This document shows, one piece after another, positions 1 through 8,519 of a stretch of DNA of 49,799 nucleotides; the first letter of the stretch is position 1, and each line of letters starts with the position of its first letter. The translations under genes and the position numbers were made by a program. The notes under the pieces are model-generated. The model was not told the DNA's origin and searched no databases. It was given only the letters and a program-made list of their open reading frames with translations. The DNA comes from Bacteroidales bacterium (GTDB taxonomy: Bacteria; Bacteroidota; Bacteroidia; Bacteroidales; P3): NCBI GenBank assembly GCA_017559135.1, contig JAFYSZ010000005.1, positions 1 through 49,799 on the forward strand, given 5' to 3'.

Positions 1-35
1 AATAATAATATATAATAAAAGTTATAATAAAGCGA

Positions 36-87
36 ATTTTGATAAATTTTCGGCAAGTGATTGTTACTTGCCGAAATTCATCAAAAT
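36..87. terminator. Long hairpin at the window start
   Basis: Two arms (36-58 and 66-87) pair almost completely around a 7-base loop, with a GC core CGGCAAGT/ACTTGCCG and one mismatch plus one bulge. It probably ends transcription of a gene lying left of the window. Direction cannot be decided because that gene is not visible. Confidence 0.5.
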
Positions 88-141
88 CTATCTGCAACAA
101 AATATCTGTCAATTCTGCTCCAAATAAAAACGGCGGCGATT

Positions 142-180
142 AAAAAAAAAAACACATTCCGAAAAAAAATTCAGAATGTG
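142..180 (-). terminator. Rho-independent terminator of the 93-aa gene
   Basis: Read on the minus strand, a CACATTC/GAATGTG stem is followed by a run of T (A at 142-152 on plus). It lies 29 bases downstream of the minus-strand stop at 209. Confidence 0.65.
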
Positions 181-208
181 AAATTATCAACACAAATTAA
201 AATGAATC

Positions 209-490
209 CTATTTTTTTCTCTTAGAATTTCTATAAACCGCTCCACCAACAGTAGCACCGCCTAAACCTAAAAGCAAAAGCGTTGCAGGAGTAAGAGGAG
301 GATTTTCCTCATTTGTTGGGTTGTCTGTTTGAGTACCTCTAAGCATTCTACCATAATTCGCTGGATCATAATTTTTACCACTAGACCAATCTTCTCCAAT
401 AGTAATAGACCAACCATTTTGTTCTTGTGCGAATGCTAAAAGAATATTTGTACTTAATAATGCTAATGCGACTAAAACAATCTTTTTCAT
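209..490 (-). CDS. Small exported protein with a C-terminal membrane segment and basic tail
   Basis: This 93-residue protein has an N-terminal signal peptide (lysines, then VALALLSTNILLAFA, cut near AFA-Q at about residue 21). A short polar middle of about 45 residues rich in N, D, G and T follows. The C-terminus has the three-part layout of a surface-sorting signal: a Pro-rich lead (NPPLTP, about 63-68), a hydrophobic Gly-rich segment (LLLLGLGGATVGGAV) and a basic end (RNSKRKK). Short proteins with P-hydrophobic-basic tails are frequent in Bacteroidales, but I know of no confirmed processing enzyme for them. It is a single gene with its own promoter (534-541) and terminator (142-180). It could instead be an ordinary small inner-membrane protein. 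No function can be assigned. Confidence 0.7.
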   Translation of the reverse strand: MKKIVLVALALLSTNILLAFAQEQNGWSITIGEDWSSGKNYDPANYGRMLRGTQTDNPTNEENPPLTPATLLLLGLGGATVGGAVYRNSKRKK

Positions 491-533
491 TTCTATTTAT
501 GTGTTTTTTTTGTTATCATACAATTCCAATTTG

Positions 534-541
534 CAAAAGTA
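534..541 (-). promoter_or_regulatory. -7 box of the 93-aa gene
   Basis: TACTTTTG on the minus strand matches the Bacteroidetes -7 consensus TAnnTTTG and lies about 44 bases before the start codon at 490. Confidence 0.5.
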
Positions 542-667
542 TAAAAAAATTACAAGATAGCAAACTTTTCATTATTTTTCATTTCTATAACCTTGCAGGA
601 GCAAAGATTGTTCAATTAAACATAATAAAAATGCTTATTTATTTTCTTTTATTAAAAAAATAAGTAG

Positions 668-675
668 TAATTTTG
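668..675 (+). promoter_or_regulatory. -7 box of the 1072-aa cargo gene
   Basis: TAATTTTG matches TAnnTTTG, 40 bases before the ATG at 716. No clear TTTG -33 box was found; the upstream region is T-rich. Confidence 0.45.
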
Positions 676-715
676 CAGATTAGTATATTATTCAAAAAAA
701 TAAAAAGACATTGTT

Positions 716-3700
716 ATGATAAAGAAACAGTTATTAGTAATCTTAGCGACAATCGTGTTAAGTTTTAGTGCATTCGCACAAACAGAAATTAGTACAAAAG
801 CACAATTTTTAGCAATTCAAGCAGGTGGTAATTACATTCAAACAGCCGACATTGATTTAGGTGATTTAGGAACACTGGAAGCAAACAAGGCAATAATTAC
901 AGGCATTTTTTCTGGTACATACGATGGAAATGGTCATTCTATTTCTTATTCTGTAAAGTTTGTTGGAACAGAACAATTTAGCAGTTATGGATTATTTGAA
1001 GAAGTAAGTGGAATAATTAAAAATTTAAACATCATCTCTTCTTCTGCAATGTTAACTGGAACAGGAGCTGATCTGAATATAGGCTTGATTTGTGGTGTGC
1101 TTCTTTCAGACGGAGTTATTACCGATTGTCATGTTACAGGAAATATTAATTCTACTGTGGATCCTGGAGGAGGATCGGGAAGTGATGCAGGATTAATAGC
1201 AGGGCAAAGCCTTGGTAAAATAAAATATTCTTCTGGTACAGGAAACGTAGTAGGAGTAGGATATGCAGGAGGTTTAGTAGGTCAATTAAATGATGCGTGG
1301 GGGCATTATGAGGGAAGTAATAACGGAGAAATTATAGGTTGTTCATTTGTTGGTTCTGTAAAAGCAGTAGCACCTACTGGTTATGAGAACGCAAATGCGG
1401 GTGCTTGTGGTTCTTACGCTGGAGGTATTTGTGGATTTGTTGCAGGTGGAGGTGATGCTGAGCAAGAAATTTCTTTGTCATACGCTAATGCTACTTTAGA
1501 AGGAACCGATGCTTATGGTTTAGCTTATTTTTCTGATAAGTCTGAAAATCAAGACACCGGTGTTTATGGCTCTTATAGTGATATTTATGTAAAAGGTGAA
1601 GTAAATGATAACAATATTGATACCGAAAGTGAAATAGCTAATAGAGATAGTGGTAATCGTTACGACAATACTAATCATAATACAGTAGAGATTAATTCAA
1701 CGTTAAATGGTGTTGTAGATACTACTGCTGAGGCAAATCAAAAAATATATTTTTCAAGAGAAACAGGAGAAATTATCTTAGTCTTTGGACGTCCTAATAA
1801 TATTGCAACTAATTGCAACCCTCCACAAAACGTTTATATAAGAGTTACCTCCGTAAAAGAAAATGGCATTGTCATTTATAAACTCTATACAGCTCGATGG
1901 GATGAGTATGGTACTTGGGTGTATGAATTGAAAAAAGTAGATAATGGTTCAATAATAAAATCCGGTACAATTTATAATAGCGATAGAACTTATTTAGGAG
2001 TAGATACAAGAACCGACAATAATAGTGGTTATACGCTATTAGAGCCAGGAGAATATGTGGTATCTGTTCGTAAAAGATGTAATGATGGAGTGTCTTTGAG
2101 TGATTATGCAACAGCTGCTATTAATATTCCAGATATTTCTGGCATTGATGAAGACTGTTCCTCAGTTAGTAATCTTTCTGCAAGCAATATAACTTATAAC
2201 TCAGCGACTATAACTTGGACAGGAACAGCAGGTACTTATGAATTTAAATTAAACGATGGACAAGCTGAAACGCTTACAACTAATTCAAAATCTTTAACAG
2301 GATTAAAACCTAACACTCTTTATAAGGTAGAGGTAAGAAGTGTATGTTCTTCAAATTCAAAAAGTTTAGTAGAAGTAATAGAGTTTGTAACTCTTGATGC
2401 TACTATTGAAGAAGTTCCTTTTGAAACTATAAAAGACGGAAACTTTGAACAACCGAGCACTTGGAATAGAAACTCTGTTCCAACAGGAAACAATGAAGGC
2501 ATAATAACAATTAAACACGAAGTAGTGCTTAATAACACTTTAACATTAAACGGAAATACAACAATAGACATTGATCATTCTAATGGAAAAGGTGTTTTGA
2601 AAATTGATCAACAAGGACAATTGATAACTACATCAACAACAAATGATGTTACAGGAATTGTTGAGATATTAACACCTATCATAGGACAAAAGAAATGGGC
2701 ATTTTTAGGAGCTCCATTTGTTACAGCAAGCGATGCAAATAATTACAAATTAGAAACAATAATGCCAGAAACAGGTTCCGATATTATAGTTTCTTTCTAC
2801 GAATATGGCTCTCGCAACAATTGGAGTGCAAACAGAGATGTGTATGCAACTTATCAATATGAAGCAGAAACAGGAGAAGGATATTTAGGTTTCCCTTTCT
2901 ATGACGGAGTTGTAAGCTTCACAAGCTACGGCGACCTTTGGGATTTTAATTTAAATAACGGAGCAGGAGGAATTAAAGAATACGATGCAACACCTGCTTT
3001 ATATAAATTAAATAACTTGGATGTTACAATTACTAATACAAACTCTAATAAATGGACTCCTTTGTCAAATCCATATCCTGCAAAACTAAGCGTTAGCAAA
3101 TTCCTTTCAGAAAATAGTGGTAAAATTCAAGGAGGAGGTGTTTATAAATTAGCAAATGCAGATGCATCTGCTTTTGAAATTGTTTATACAGGTGACATTA
3201 AAATGACAGAAGGATTTTTTGTTAAGTTAGCAGAAGAAGTTAGTTCAATTGAATTTTCACAAACTCAATTAACAGCATATCAACCTACAACTTCTGCGAA
3301 GTCGGCTGTTGAAAGAGAGTTTATAGAACTTTCATTAGTAAGAAACAATCACGCTTCAAAACTTTATTTTGCACACAATGAGCAAGCAGAACAAGGATAT
3401 GACATATTTGATGCAGACAAATTGTTTGCAATGACAGAAATGACAGAGCCTTATTTCGTAACAGAAGGCATTAAGCTTGTGAAAGAAGAAGTGAAAGAAT
3501 TGCCTTATTATGCTACAATGAACGTAAGAAGTTTTGAACAAGACAGTGTAAGCTTTGTAGCAAACAACATTCCTGAGGGATATTCAGTAAGCATAATTGA
3601 CGGAGAAGAAACAATAGAATTAACCGAAAGCTCAGCATACTCAACCCTTGTTTCAGCAGGAGAAAATGCAGAACGATTCAAAGTATTGATTAAAAAATCT

Positions 3701-3934
3701 GTTGGATTAGGCGAAGTAGAAGAGCTTGAAGTAGAAATCACAAACAGCAATCGCCTTGTGAATGTTTCTTCAACAGAAGAAGACCTACAAATAGAAGTTT
3801 ACAACGCCTTAGGTCAAAAAGTATTTGCAACAAAAGAAAGAAACTTCACATTAAACAACGTTTCAGCAGGAGCATACGTAGTGAAAGCATTCAACAACAA
3901 AGCAAGCAAGACACAAAAGATAGTTGTGAAATAA
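716..3934 (+). CDS. Large secreted T9SS cargo protein with GLUG-like repeats, FN3 domain and sorting domain
   Basis: This 1072-residue protein begins with a signal peptide (cut near AFAQ, about residue 22). Residues about 85-290 carry Gly-rich segments of the form GGLVGQ...GxIxGCxFxG, resembling GLUG/adhesin beta-solenoid repeats. Residues about 478-560 form a fibronectin type III domain (VSNLSASNITYNSATITW, then GLKPNTLYKVEVRSV). After a long beta-rich region, the last 75 or so residues are a type A T9SS sorting domain, with LQIEVYNALGQKVF and SAGAYVVKAFN near the end and a basic tail ending IVVK. By family knowledge such proteins cross the outer membrane through the T9SS and lose this domain to PorU. 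The C-terminal ~420 residues are closely related to the truncated gene ending at 17795. A role in adhesion or surface display is inferred from the domains. Confidence 0.85.
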   Translation: MIKKQLLVILATIVLSFSAFAQTEISTKAQFLAIQAGGNYIQTADIDLGDLGTLEANKAIITGIFSGTYDGNGHSISYSVKFVGTEQFSSYGLFEEVSGIIKNLNIISSSAMLTGTGADLNIGLICGVLLSDGVITDCHVTGNINSTVDPGGGSGSDAGLIAGQSLGKIKYSSGTGNVVGVGYAGGLVGQLNDAWGHYEGSNNGEIIGCSFVGSVKAVAPTGYENANAGACGSYAGGICGFVAGGGDAEQEISLSYANATLEGTDAYGLAYFSDKSENQDTGVYGSYSDIYVKGEVNDNNIDTESEIANRDSGNRYDNTNHNTVEINSTLNGVVDTTAEANQKIYFSRETGEIILVFGRPNNIATNCNPPQNVYIRVTSVKENGIVIYKLYTARWDEYGTWVYELKKVDNGSIIKSGTIYNSDRTYLGVDTRTDNNSGYTLLEPGEYVVSVRKRCNDGVSLSDYATAAINIPDISGIDEDCSSVSNLSASNITYNSATITWTGTAGTYEFKLNDGQAETLTTNSKSLTGLKPNTLYKVEVRSVCSSNSKSLVEVIEFVTLDATIEEVPFETIKDGNFEQPSTWNRNSVPTGNNEGIITIKHEVVLNNTLTLNGNTTIDIDHSNGKGVLKIDQQGQLITTSTTNDVTGIVEILTPIIGQKKWAFLGAPFVTASDANNYKLETIMPETGSDIIVSFYEYGSRNNWSANRDVYATYQYEAETGEGYLGFPFYDGVVSFTSYGDLWDFNLNNGAGGIKEYDATPALYKLNNLDVTITNTNSNKWTPLSNPYPAKLSVSKFLSENSGKIQGGGVYKLANADASAFEIVYTGDIKMTEGFFVKLAEEVSSIEFSQTQLTAYQPTTSAKSAVEREFIELSLVRNNHASKLYFAHNEQAEQGYDIFDADKLFAMTEMTEPYFVTEGIKLVKEEVKELPYYATMNVRSFEQDSVSFVANNIPEGYSVSIIDGEETIELTESSAYSTLVSAGENAERFKVLIKKSVGLGEVEELEVEITNSNRLVNVSSTEEDLQIEVYNALGQKVFATKERNFTLNNVSAGAYVVKAFNNKASKTQKIVVK

Positions 3935-3947
3935 TCATAGCACTATT

Positions 3948-4000
3948 AAAAAAAACAGAACTCGATTTTTGACATTCAGAAATCGAGTTCTGTTTTTTTT
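3948..4000. terminator. Bidirectional terminator between convergent genes
   Basis: A perfect 21-bp stem (AAAAAAAACAGAACTCGATTT with its complement) encloses a 12-base loop, with A-tract and T-tract on either side. It serves the plus gene ending at 3934 and the minus gene ending at 4026. Confidence 0.85.
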
Positions 4001-4025
4001 ATCAATGAATTTTTATTTTTTTTCT

Positions 4026-4601
4026 TTACTTTTTTAAAAGTTGTCGCAATAATTCCAAATTTGTTTCAATAGTTCCGGAAAGGCTTTTCTCTTTAATAGT
4101 GAAAGATTTACTTCGTTTCATAAAAGCATACGGTATCCCATAAGAAGAATCTTCATAACCAATTCCCGTTTTACAAAGTACTTCGTGTGAATGCGTCCCA
4201 TCAAATGATTGCCCAAACTTGCTATGTTCTGTTGTTTCCGATATAATTCTGGCTGCATGAGTCCATTCATTCTTAACCTCGTTTTTATAGAGGACAACTT
4301 TGTCAAAACTTTCTTCCAAATCTCTATTATCACATAAGGTAAATCCAACTGCTTCAAAAGCCTTAATTAAGGCATTTGGCGACATTGTTTTTTCAACACC
4401 ATTTGGCCACCAATAATTAGGATAATCAAATATGCTAACCCATCTGTCTTCAAATTGCATTGCCCATGCTATACAATTATAATCTGGTGTTTGAGGACTG
4501 AGTATTTCAAAATTTGCATCATTCCTAAGATCAGGAAATATATCGCATAGGATATCTCTATTATGTTGATTATTTAGACTTGTTTGAGTATTTCTATCCA
4601 T
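4026..4601 (-). CDS. DUF7689-like protein, possible cysteine-hydrolase fold
   Basis: This 191-residue protein has no signal peptide. The stretch YNCIAWAMQF (Cys43) followed by an aromatic WWPNG segment, and later NEWTHAARII (His115), matches what I recall of the DUF7689 family. An early NC-I-A-W-A cysteine and a later histidine inside a beta strand look like the catalytic pair of a papain/NlpC-type fold, but that is inference. The ATG lies inside the previous gene: the two overlap by 28 bases, and both belong to a three-gene minus-strand operon with 4574-5005 and 4995-5381. Such compact sets of unknown genes can be effector/partner systems, but no immunity or toxin activity is shown here. It ends just before the shared terminator at 3948-4000. 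Confidence 0.6.
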   Translation of the reverse strand: MDRNTQTSLNNQHNRDILCDIFPDLRNDANFEILSPQTPDYNCIAWAMQFEDRWVSIFDYPNYWWPNGVEKTMSPNALIKAFEAVGFTLCDNRDLEESFDKVVLYKNEVKNEWTHAARIISETTEHSKFGQSFDGTHSHEVLCKTGIGYEDSSYGIPYAFMKRSKSFTIKEKSLSGTIETNLELLRQLLKK

Positions 4602-5005
4602 CTTTTACAAGCATCGTTTAAACTAACAAAACCTTCATATTTCATTACTCCCGGGAAAATCTTGTCTAATGCATAAACTAAAGTGGTTGGGCCTTTTTTT
4701 AATTCATCTAAGATGAATGGCACAGCATCAACTCCCATATTGACAATGCCTTGAAAGTACGGATTGTCTACATTGTTAGTTGAAAGAAGGGCTGTTTCTT
4801 GATTCCAATATTTGAAGTTTTGTGCAAAGATTGCATTTTGCTCTGTTTTGTGCATATCTATTTTCTGAGCATTGCCATCATTATCTACTAATGAAATAGA
4901 GGAAGAGAAAGCAAATGCTGGCTCACCCTTTGCTTTTAGCTCTCGTTCAGAGAGAGGTAATCTAAAACTGGATATTGTATTTTTTGTTTCCATACTATTT
5001 GTCAT
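4574..5005 (-). CDS. Unknown 143-aa protein between DUF7689-like and DUF6941-like genes
   Basis: The protein is soluble with no signal peptide. Its N-terminal half is polar and low in structure. The C-terminal half contains YFQGIVNMGVDAVPFILDEL and then a short amphipathic segment ending with NDACKRWIEILKQV. This resembles the single HEAT-like helical pair seen in small unknown proteins next to DUF7689 genes, as far as I recall. Its start overlaps the upstream gene by 11 bases and its end overlaps the downstream gene by 28, so the three are surely co-translated. Alternative start: Met5 (METKNTISS), 12 bases further in. Function is unknown; a partner or chaperone role for its neighbour is a guess. 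Confidence 0.6.
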   Translation of the reverse strand: MTNSMETKNTISSFRLPLSERELKAKGEPAFAFSSSISLVDNDGNAQKIDMHKTEQNAIFAQNFKYWNQETALLSTNNVDNPYFQGIVNMGVDAVPFILDELKKGPTTLVYALDKIFPGVMKYEGFVSLNDACKRWIEILKQV

Positions 5006-5381
5006 CTTTCAATATTAACTTAAAAGAATGATCAATTAAGAGATCATTGTCAAAAAAAACTTGAAATTTATATTCACCAAGAGAGTTAAATATAATTCCT
5101 TTAAGACCTGCAAGTAAATTCATCTTTTCAGCCTTATCACTATGGTTGTATGAACCTTTTGTTTCAAATAGAATTTCATTGCTATCATTGGCTTTTATGA
5201 TACGCATTCGGATTTCCTGATATTTTTTTTGATTGTTTTCTATGTTTATTTTTGCTACAAAATGGAAATAGGCTCTCCAAGGAAGTTTTGAAGCTACTAT
5301 TACATCAAATGAATCTACAATAGTAAGGCGTCCATTGTGTTCTGATGCATATTCACATAGGGTGCAAATTTCTAGTTTCAT
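4995..5381 (-). CDS. DUF6941-like protein, first gene of the operon
   Basis: This 128-residue protein begins MKLEICTLCEYASEHNGRLT, which matches the typical opening of the DUF6941 family (a short acidic start, CxxC-like spacing, then a beta-rich body with IVDSFDVIVA and PWRAYFHFVAKI). The length fits that family. It has no signal peptide or membrane segment, and the fold looks like a beta sandwich. It is the promoter-proximal gene of the three-gene minus operon; a -7 box sits at 5404-5411, about 22 bases before the ATG. Function is unknown. The CxxC at residues 6-9 might bind metal, but two cysteines alone are weak support. Confidence 0.6.
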   Translation of the reverse strand: MKLEICTLCEYASEHNGRLTIVDSFDVIVASKLPWRAYFHFVAKINIENNQKKYQEIRMRIIKANDSNEILFETKGSYNHSDKAEKMNLLAGLKGIIFNSLGEYKFQVFFDNDLLIDHSFKLILKDDK

Positions 5382-5403
5382 AATCTTATACTAATTTACT
5401 TTG

Positions 5404-5411
5404 CAAAATTA
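5404..5411 (-). promoter_or_regulatory. -7 box of the DUF6941/DUF7689 operon
   Basis: TAATTTTG on the minus strand fits TAnnTTTG and is placed about 22 bases before the ATG at 5381. Confidence 0.5.
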
Positions 5412-5642
5412 TAAAATTATTTCAAAATATAATCATAGTGCCGATGCAAATATTGGTTGTTAATCATATTATGCATACGGCTAAATTAAAGACAATTTTG
5501 TGTATAAACGATTATTGAGTGCAGTTTGTTGTGTTTGTGTATTTTAAATCAAAATATACAGAATTAAGTGCGTATCTTTTCGGGGGATATTTTTTTCTTT
5601 ACTTTTTTATTTTTTTTACTTTTTTAAGATTTTTCTTTGATT

Positions 5643-6746
5643 TTATAAATTTTTGTAAAGAGTTTTTAACTCTGCCTCTTGACTTTGCCAATTGTAGCGA
5701 TATTGTGCTGCGTTTAAGGCGTTTTCCGACATTTGTTTTGCTAAGTCTTTGTTGTCTATAATTGTTTTAATTGCCTTTGCAACCTCGTCTATCTCCAACG
5801 GATTGACAACTATTCCGCAGTTTTCTTTCTCTACTACTTCTTTGCAAAAAACAATCTGTTTAGAGCTAACGCTTGGCAAACCACAAGACATATATTCTAA
5901 TTGTTTGATAGGGATTGCAAGTCTGTGATTAGGGGCATCGTGAAGCAAGACTAAGCCAAGGCTTGCTCTGTCATAGACTTTTTCTTTCACTTGCGTGCTT
6001 TCTACATAGCCAAGATATTCTACATTCTTCCACTCTGGCATTTGCCTTATTTCTTTAAAATATTCCTCGCTGTCAAAAGGTCCTGCAAGCAATAGCCTCA
6101 CGCCTGCTTTCTCGCAAGAGAGAATCATTTCCCTTACTCCACGAATAGGGGTTAAGCCTCCTACATAACAGGCAATAGGTTGATTAACTTCTTTTTTATG
6201 AGTATTGTTTTCTGTTATTTCCAATCGTGGATAATTCTTTATAGTTACTGCATTTACTCTTTCGTATGAGAGAAACTTATCTCTAATGTTGTCTGTTGCA
6301 CACACAACTGCGCTCATCTGCCTTGCACTCTTTTTCTCTATCCTTTTTGCTAAGAGAAAGAGGGTTTTTCTTAAAAAGTCTGGAATGTAATCTCTTTGAA
6401 GCATAAGTGCAGGAAAGTCTTCGTGAGAGTCAAAGATAAGGTGAGCGTTCAAACTAAGACTTCTTGCGGCAATAAGCAAATCGGGGTCGTGATAATGATA
6501 AATATCGGCGTTTAATTCCCTTGCTTTTTCTACTACTTTCTTTGAGGTGAATAAAAGACGCTTTATTCTGTTTTTTTCTTTGCCTACATCGTAAATCCTT
6601 ATTCCTTCAAAGGTTTCATCTCCTTTGCCGTCTGCAACAACAAGGCTTACCTCATAGCCTGCATCTCTTAGGCTTAGACATTCTTTTTGAAATATTCTTG
6701 TGTCGTAGCGTTGATGCACCGAAGTTATGTGAACAACTCTTTTCAT
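5643..6746 (-). CDS. Glycosyltransferase family 4 (GT-B fold)
   Basis: This 367-residue cytosolic enzyme moves a sugar from a nucleotide donor to a glycan acceptor. The N-terminal half begins MKRVVHITSVHQRYDTRIFQ, a common GT4 opening, and holds DIYHYHDPDLL. The C-terminal half has the donor-binding pattern: YVGGLTPIRGV, later SLGLVLLHDAPNHRLAIPIKQLEYMSCGLP, where the acidic/His-rich lead and PIKQLEYM replace the usual EPFGLVxLEAMA. An upstream in-frame start at 6797 would overlap the end of mnmA, so I chose Met18 at 6746, which leaves 17 bases to the mnmA stop. It is read in line with mnmA. Its nearness to WbpD/WbpB genes makes it a candidate for a linking-sugar or polysaccharide transferase (VimF-like), but acceptor and donor cannot be read from sequence. 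Confidence 0.85.
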   Translation of the reverse strand: MKRVVHITSVHQRYDTRIFQKECLSLRDAGYEVSLVVADGKGDETFEGIRIYDVGKEKNRIKRLLFTSKKVVEKARELNADIYHYHDPDLLIAARSLSLNAHLIFDSHEDFPALMLQRDYIPDFLRKTLFLLAKRIEKKSARQMSAVVCATDNIRDKFLSYERVNAVTIKNYPRLEITENNTHKKEVNQPIACYVGGLTPIRGVREMILSCEKAGVRLLLAGPFDSEEYFKEIRQMPEWKNVEYLGYVESTQVKEKVYDRASLGLVLLHDAPNHRLAIPIKQLEYMSCGLPSVSSKQIVFCKEVVEKENCGIVVNPLEIDEVAKAIKTIIDNKDLAKQMSENALNAAQYRYNWQSQEAELKTLYKNL

Positions 6747-6763
6747 TTTTTGCTTCTTTTTTT

Positions 6764-7834
6764 TTAATCCTCTATTATCACTCCACTTCCAAGACATAGT
6801 TTTGCGTCAGGAGAATACACAACTCCAAATTGTCCTGCTGCTATTCCTTGAATTTTTTCCTCTGACTCTATTCTGTAAATATCGTTTATCTTTCTTAGTT
6901 TTGCTTTTGTGAAGTCGGGAGTGTGTCGAATCTTAAAGAGAATATCTTTTTCGTCTGTGAAATCTCCAAACACATCTTCTGTTATGTATTGAAAGGCTGA
7001 AAGATTTATTGTTTTTCCATATTGTGTTTCGGGGTCGTAGCCTTGCGATACGTATAAAACGTTTTCGTTCACATCTTTCTTAACTACAAACCAAGGTCCT
7101 CCTCCAAGTCCTAAGCCTTTTCTTTGTCCTATTGTGTGAAACCAAAAGCCTTTGTGTTTTCCGAGTATTTTTCCTGTTTCAAGCTCTACTATCTTTCCTT
7201 CTTTTTCTCCAAGGTATCGGCGAATGAAGTCGTTGTAGTTTATCTTTCCAAGAAAGCAAATGCCTTGTGAGTCTTTTCTTTCGGCAGAAGGTAGGCGTGT
7301 CTCACGGGCTTTTTCTCTTACCTCGCTTTTTAGCATATCGCCAATAGGAAACATTAGTTTGCTTACTTGCAAATAGTTTATTTGTCCAAGGAAATAGGTT
7401 TGGTCTTTTACCTTGTCTTTTGCTGTTGAAAGGAAAACTTTGTCGTTTATCTGAGTTGTTGTGCAGTAATGACCTGTTGCTATTTTGTCAAAGCAGTGTC
7501 CCCATTTTCTTTCAAAGGCTCCAAATTTTATTAGTTTGTTACACATCATATCCGGGTTAGGTGTTAGCCCTCTTCTTACGGCTTCTATTGTGTAGCTTAC
7601 AACACTTTCCCAATATTCTTCTTGTAAGGAAACTATTTCAAACTTGCAACCATATTTTTTTGCTATGTATGAGGTTATTTCAATGTCTTCTTCCGAAGGA
7701 CAGTCGATGTAGCCGTCCTTGTCTTCCATTCCTATTTTTATGTAAAAGATTGTAGGGTCGTAACCCATTTCTTTTAGGCGTACAACACTTACACTGCTGT
7801 CAACTCCGCCTGATACTAATGCTGCTATATTCAT
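6764..7834 (-). CDS. mnmA: tRNA-specific 2-thiouridylase MnmA
   Basis: This enzyme makes the 2-thiouridine at wobble position 34 of tRNA-Lys, -Glu and -Gln, using ATP and persulfide sulfur. The PP-loop SGGVDSS is at residues 8-14. The two catalytic cysteines are visible: Cys98 in NPDMMCNK and Cys192 in SQGICFLGK. The DQTYFL motif and the C-terminal beta-barrel with [13 protein letters not shown] are also in place, and 356 residues is the normal length. A reading frame extending to 7843 begins with TTG; the ATG at 7834 is preferred because [10 protein letters not shown] is the family start. The -7 box lies only 6 bases upstream, so the message may be nearly leaderless. Confidence 0.96.
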   Translation of the reverse strand: MNIAALVSGGVDSSVSVVRLKEMGYDPTIFYIKIGMEDKDGYIDCPSEEDIEITSYIAKKYGCKFEIVSLQEEYWESVVSYTIEAVRRGLTPNPDMMCNKLIKFGAFERKWGHCFDKIATGHYCTTTQINDKVFLSTAKDKVKDQTYFLGQINYLQVSKLMFPIGDMLKSEVREKARETRLPSAERKDSQGICFLGKINYNDFIRRYLGEKEGKIVELETGKILGKHKGFWFHTIGQRKGLGLGGGPWFVVKKDVNENVLYVSQGYDPETQYGKTINLSAFQYITEDVFGDFTDEKDILFKIRHTPDFTKAKLRKINDIYRIESEEKIQGIAAGQFGVVYSPDAKLCLGSGVIIED

Positions 7835-7835
7835 A

Positions 7836-7869
7836 TTTGGCAAAATTACTAATATTTTTATTATTTTTG
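7836..7869 (+). promoter_or_regulatory. Promoter of the wbpD gene
   Basis: TTTG at 7836-7839 and TATTTTTG at 7862-7869 are separated by 22 bases, close to the Bacteroidetes consensus TTTG-N(19-21)-TAnnTTTG. The ATG at 7899 is 30 bases downstream. It overlaps the mnmA promoter on the other strand. Confidence 0.55.
7841..7848 (-). promoter_or_regulatory. -7 box of mnmA, almost touching the start codon
   Basis: TAATTTTG on the minus strand fits TAnnTTTG. It ends 6 bases before the mnmA ATG, so transcription would start about 3 bases before the ATG. It faces the divergent wbpD promoter. Confidence 0.45.
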
Positions 7870-7898
7870 CAAGACTTTATTTTATAAAACTAAGGATT

Positions 7899-8471
7899 AT
7901 GGATTATTTTGTTCACCAAACAGCCGTTATAGACCAAGATTGTGAGATTGGAGAAGGCACAAAAATATGGCATTTCTCTCATATAATGTCTAATTGTAAG
8001 ATTGGAAAGAATTGTAACATTGGTCAAAACGTTGTAATCTCTCCAAACGTAGAGCTTGGTGAGAATTGTAAGATTCAAAACAATGTTTCTCTTTACACAG
8101 GTGTAAGATGTGAGGACGATGTCTTTCTTGGACCTTCGTGTGTGTTTACAAACGTGATAAATCCTCGTTCGGCAGTAAACAGAAAAAGCCAGTATCGTCA
8201 AACAATCGTTAAAAAAGGTGCTTCAATTGGTGCAAATGCAACAATAGTTTGTGGACACGACATAGGAGAGTTTGCCTTTATTGGTGCAGGAGCTGTTGTT
8301 ACTAAAACTATTCCTGCATACGCTTTGGTAGTTGGCAATCCTGCTCGACAAATAGGCTGGGTTAGCGAGTATGGGCATAGACTTGAATTTAATAGTGAGG
8401 GGATTGCTATTTGTCCTGAAACAAAACAAGAATATAAACTTGAAAATAATCAGGTAAAAAGAATAAAATAG
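7899..8471 (+). CDS. wbpD: WbpD-type sugar N-acetyltransferase (left-handed beta helix)
   Basis: In the Wbp pathway WbpD acetylates the 3-amino group of UDP-2-acetamido-3-amino-glucuronic acid with acetyl-CoA. This 190-residue protein is built of hexapeptide repeats ([IV]GxGxx) from about residue 15 to 145, forming a trimeric beta-helix. Family signatures are [14 protein letters not shown] (with the catalytic-type His), [33 protein letters not shown] and [18 protein letters not shown] near the end. That last run and the RK..YR motif set WbpD/WlbB apart from other hexapeptide transferases. WbpB-type gene 8520 follows after 48 bases with its own -7 box. The substrate is inferred from family. 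Confidence 0.88.
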   Translation: MDYFVHQTAVIDQDCEIGEGTKIWHFSHIMSNCKIGKNCNIGQNVVISPNVELGENCKIQNNVSLYTGVRCEDDVFLGPSCVFTNVINPRSAVNRKSQYRQTIVKKGASIGANATIVCGHDIGEFAFIGAGAVVTKTIPAYALVVGNPARQIGWVSEYGHRLEFNSEGIAICPETKQEYKLENNQVKRIK

Positions 8472-8483
8472 AAAATAAAATAA

Positions 8484-8491
8484 TATCTTTG
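8484..8491 (+). promoter_or_regulatory. -7 box before the WbpB-type gene
   Basis: TATCTTTG fits TAnnTTTG and sits 29 bases before the ATG at 8520, giving this gene a promoter of its own inside the cluster. Confidence 0.5.
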
Positions 8492-8519
8492 CAAGATATA
8501 TCGTAGAAATAGAAAGAAA

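Noticed and set aside
5382..5642. Small genes in the gap after the DUF6941-like operon promoter
   Set aside because: The only open frame is a T-rich, aromatic shadow without start context; I see no gene here.
6747..6797. Longer start of the minus-strand glycosyltransferase
   Set aside because: It would overlap mnmA and adds a Lys-rich lead with no family support; Met at 6746 starts the conserved domain.
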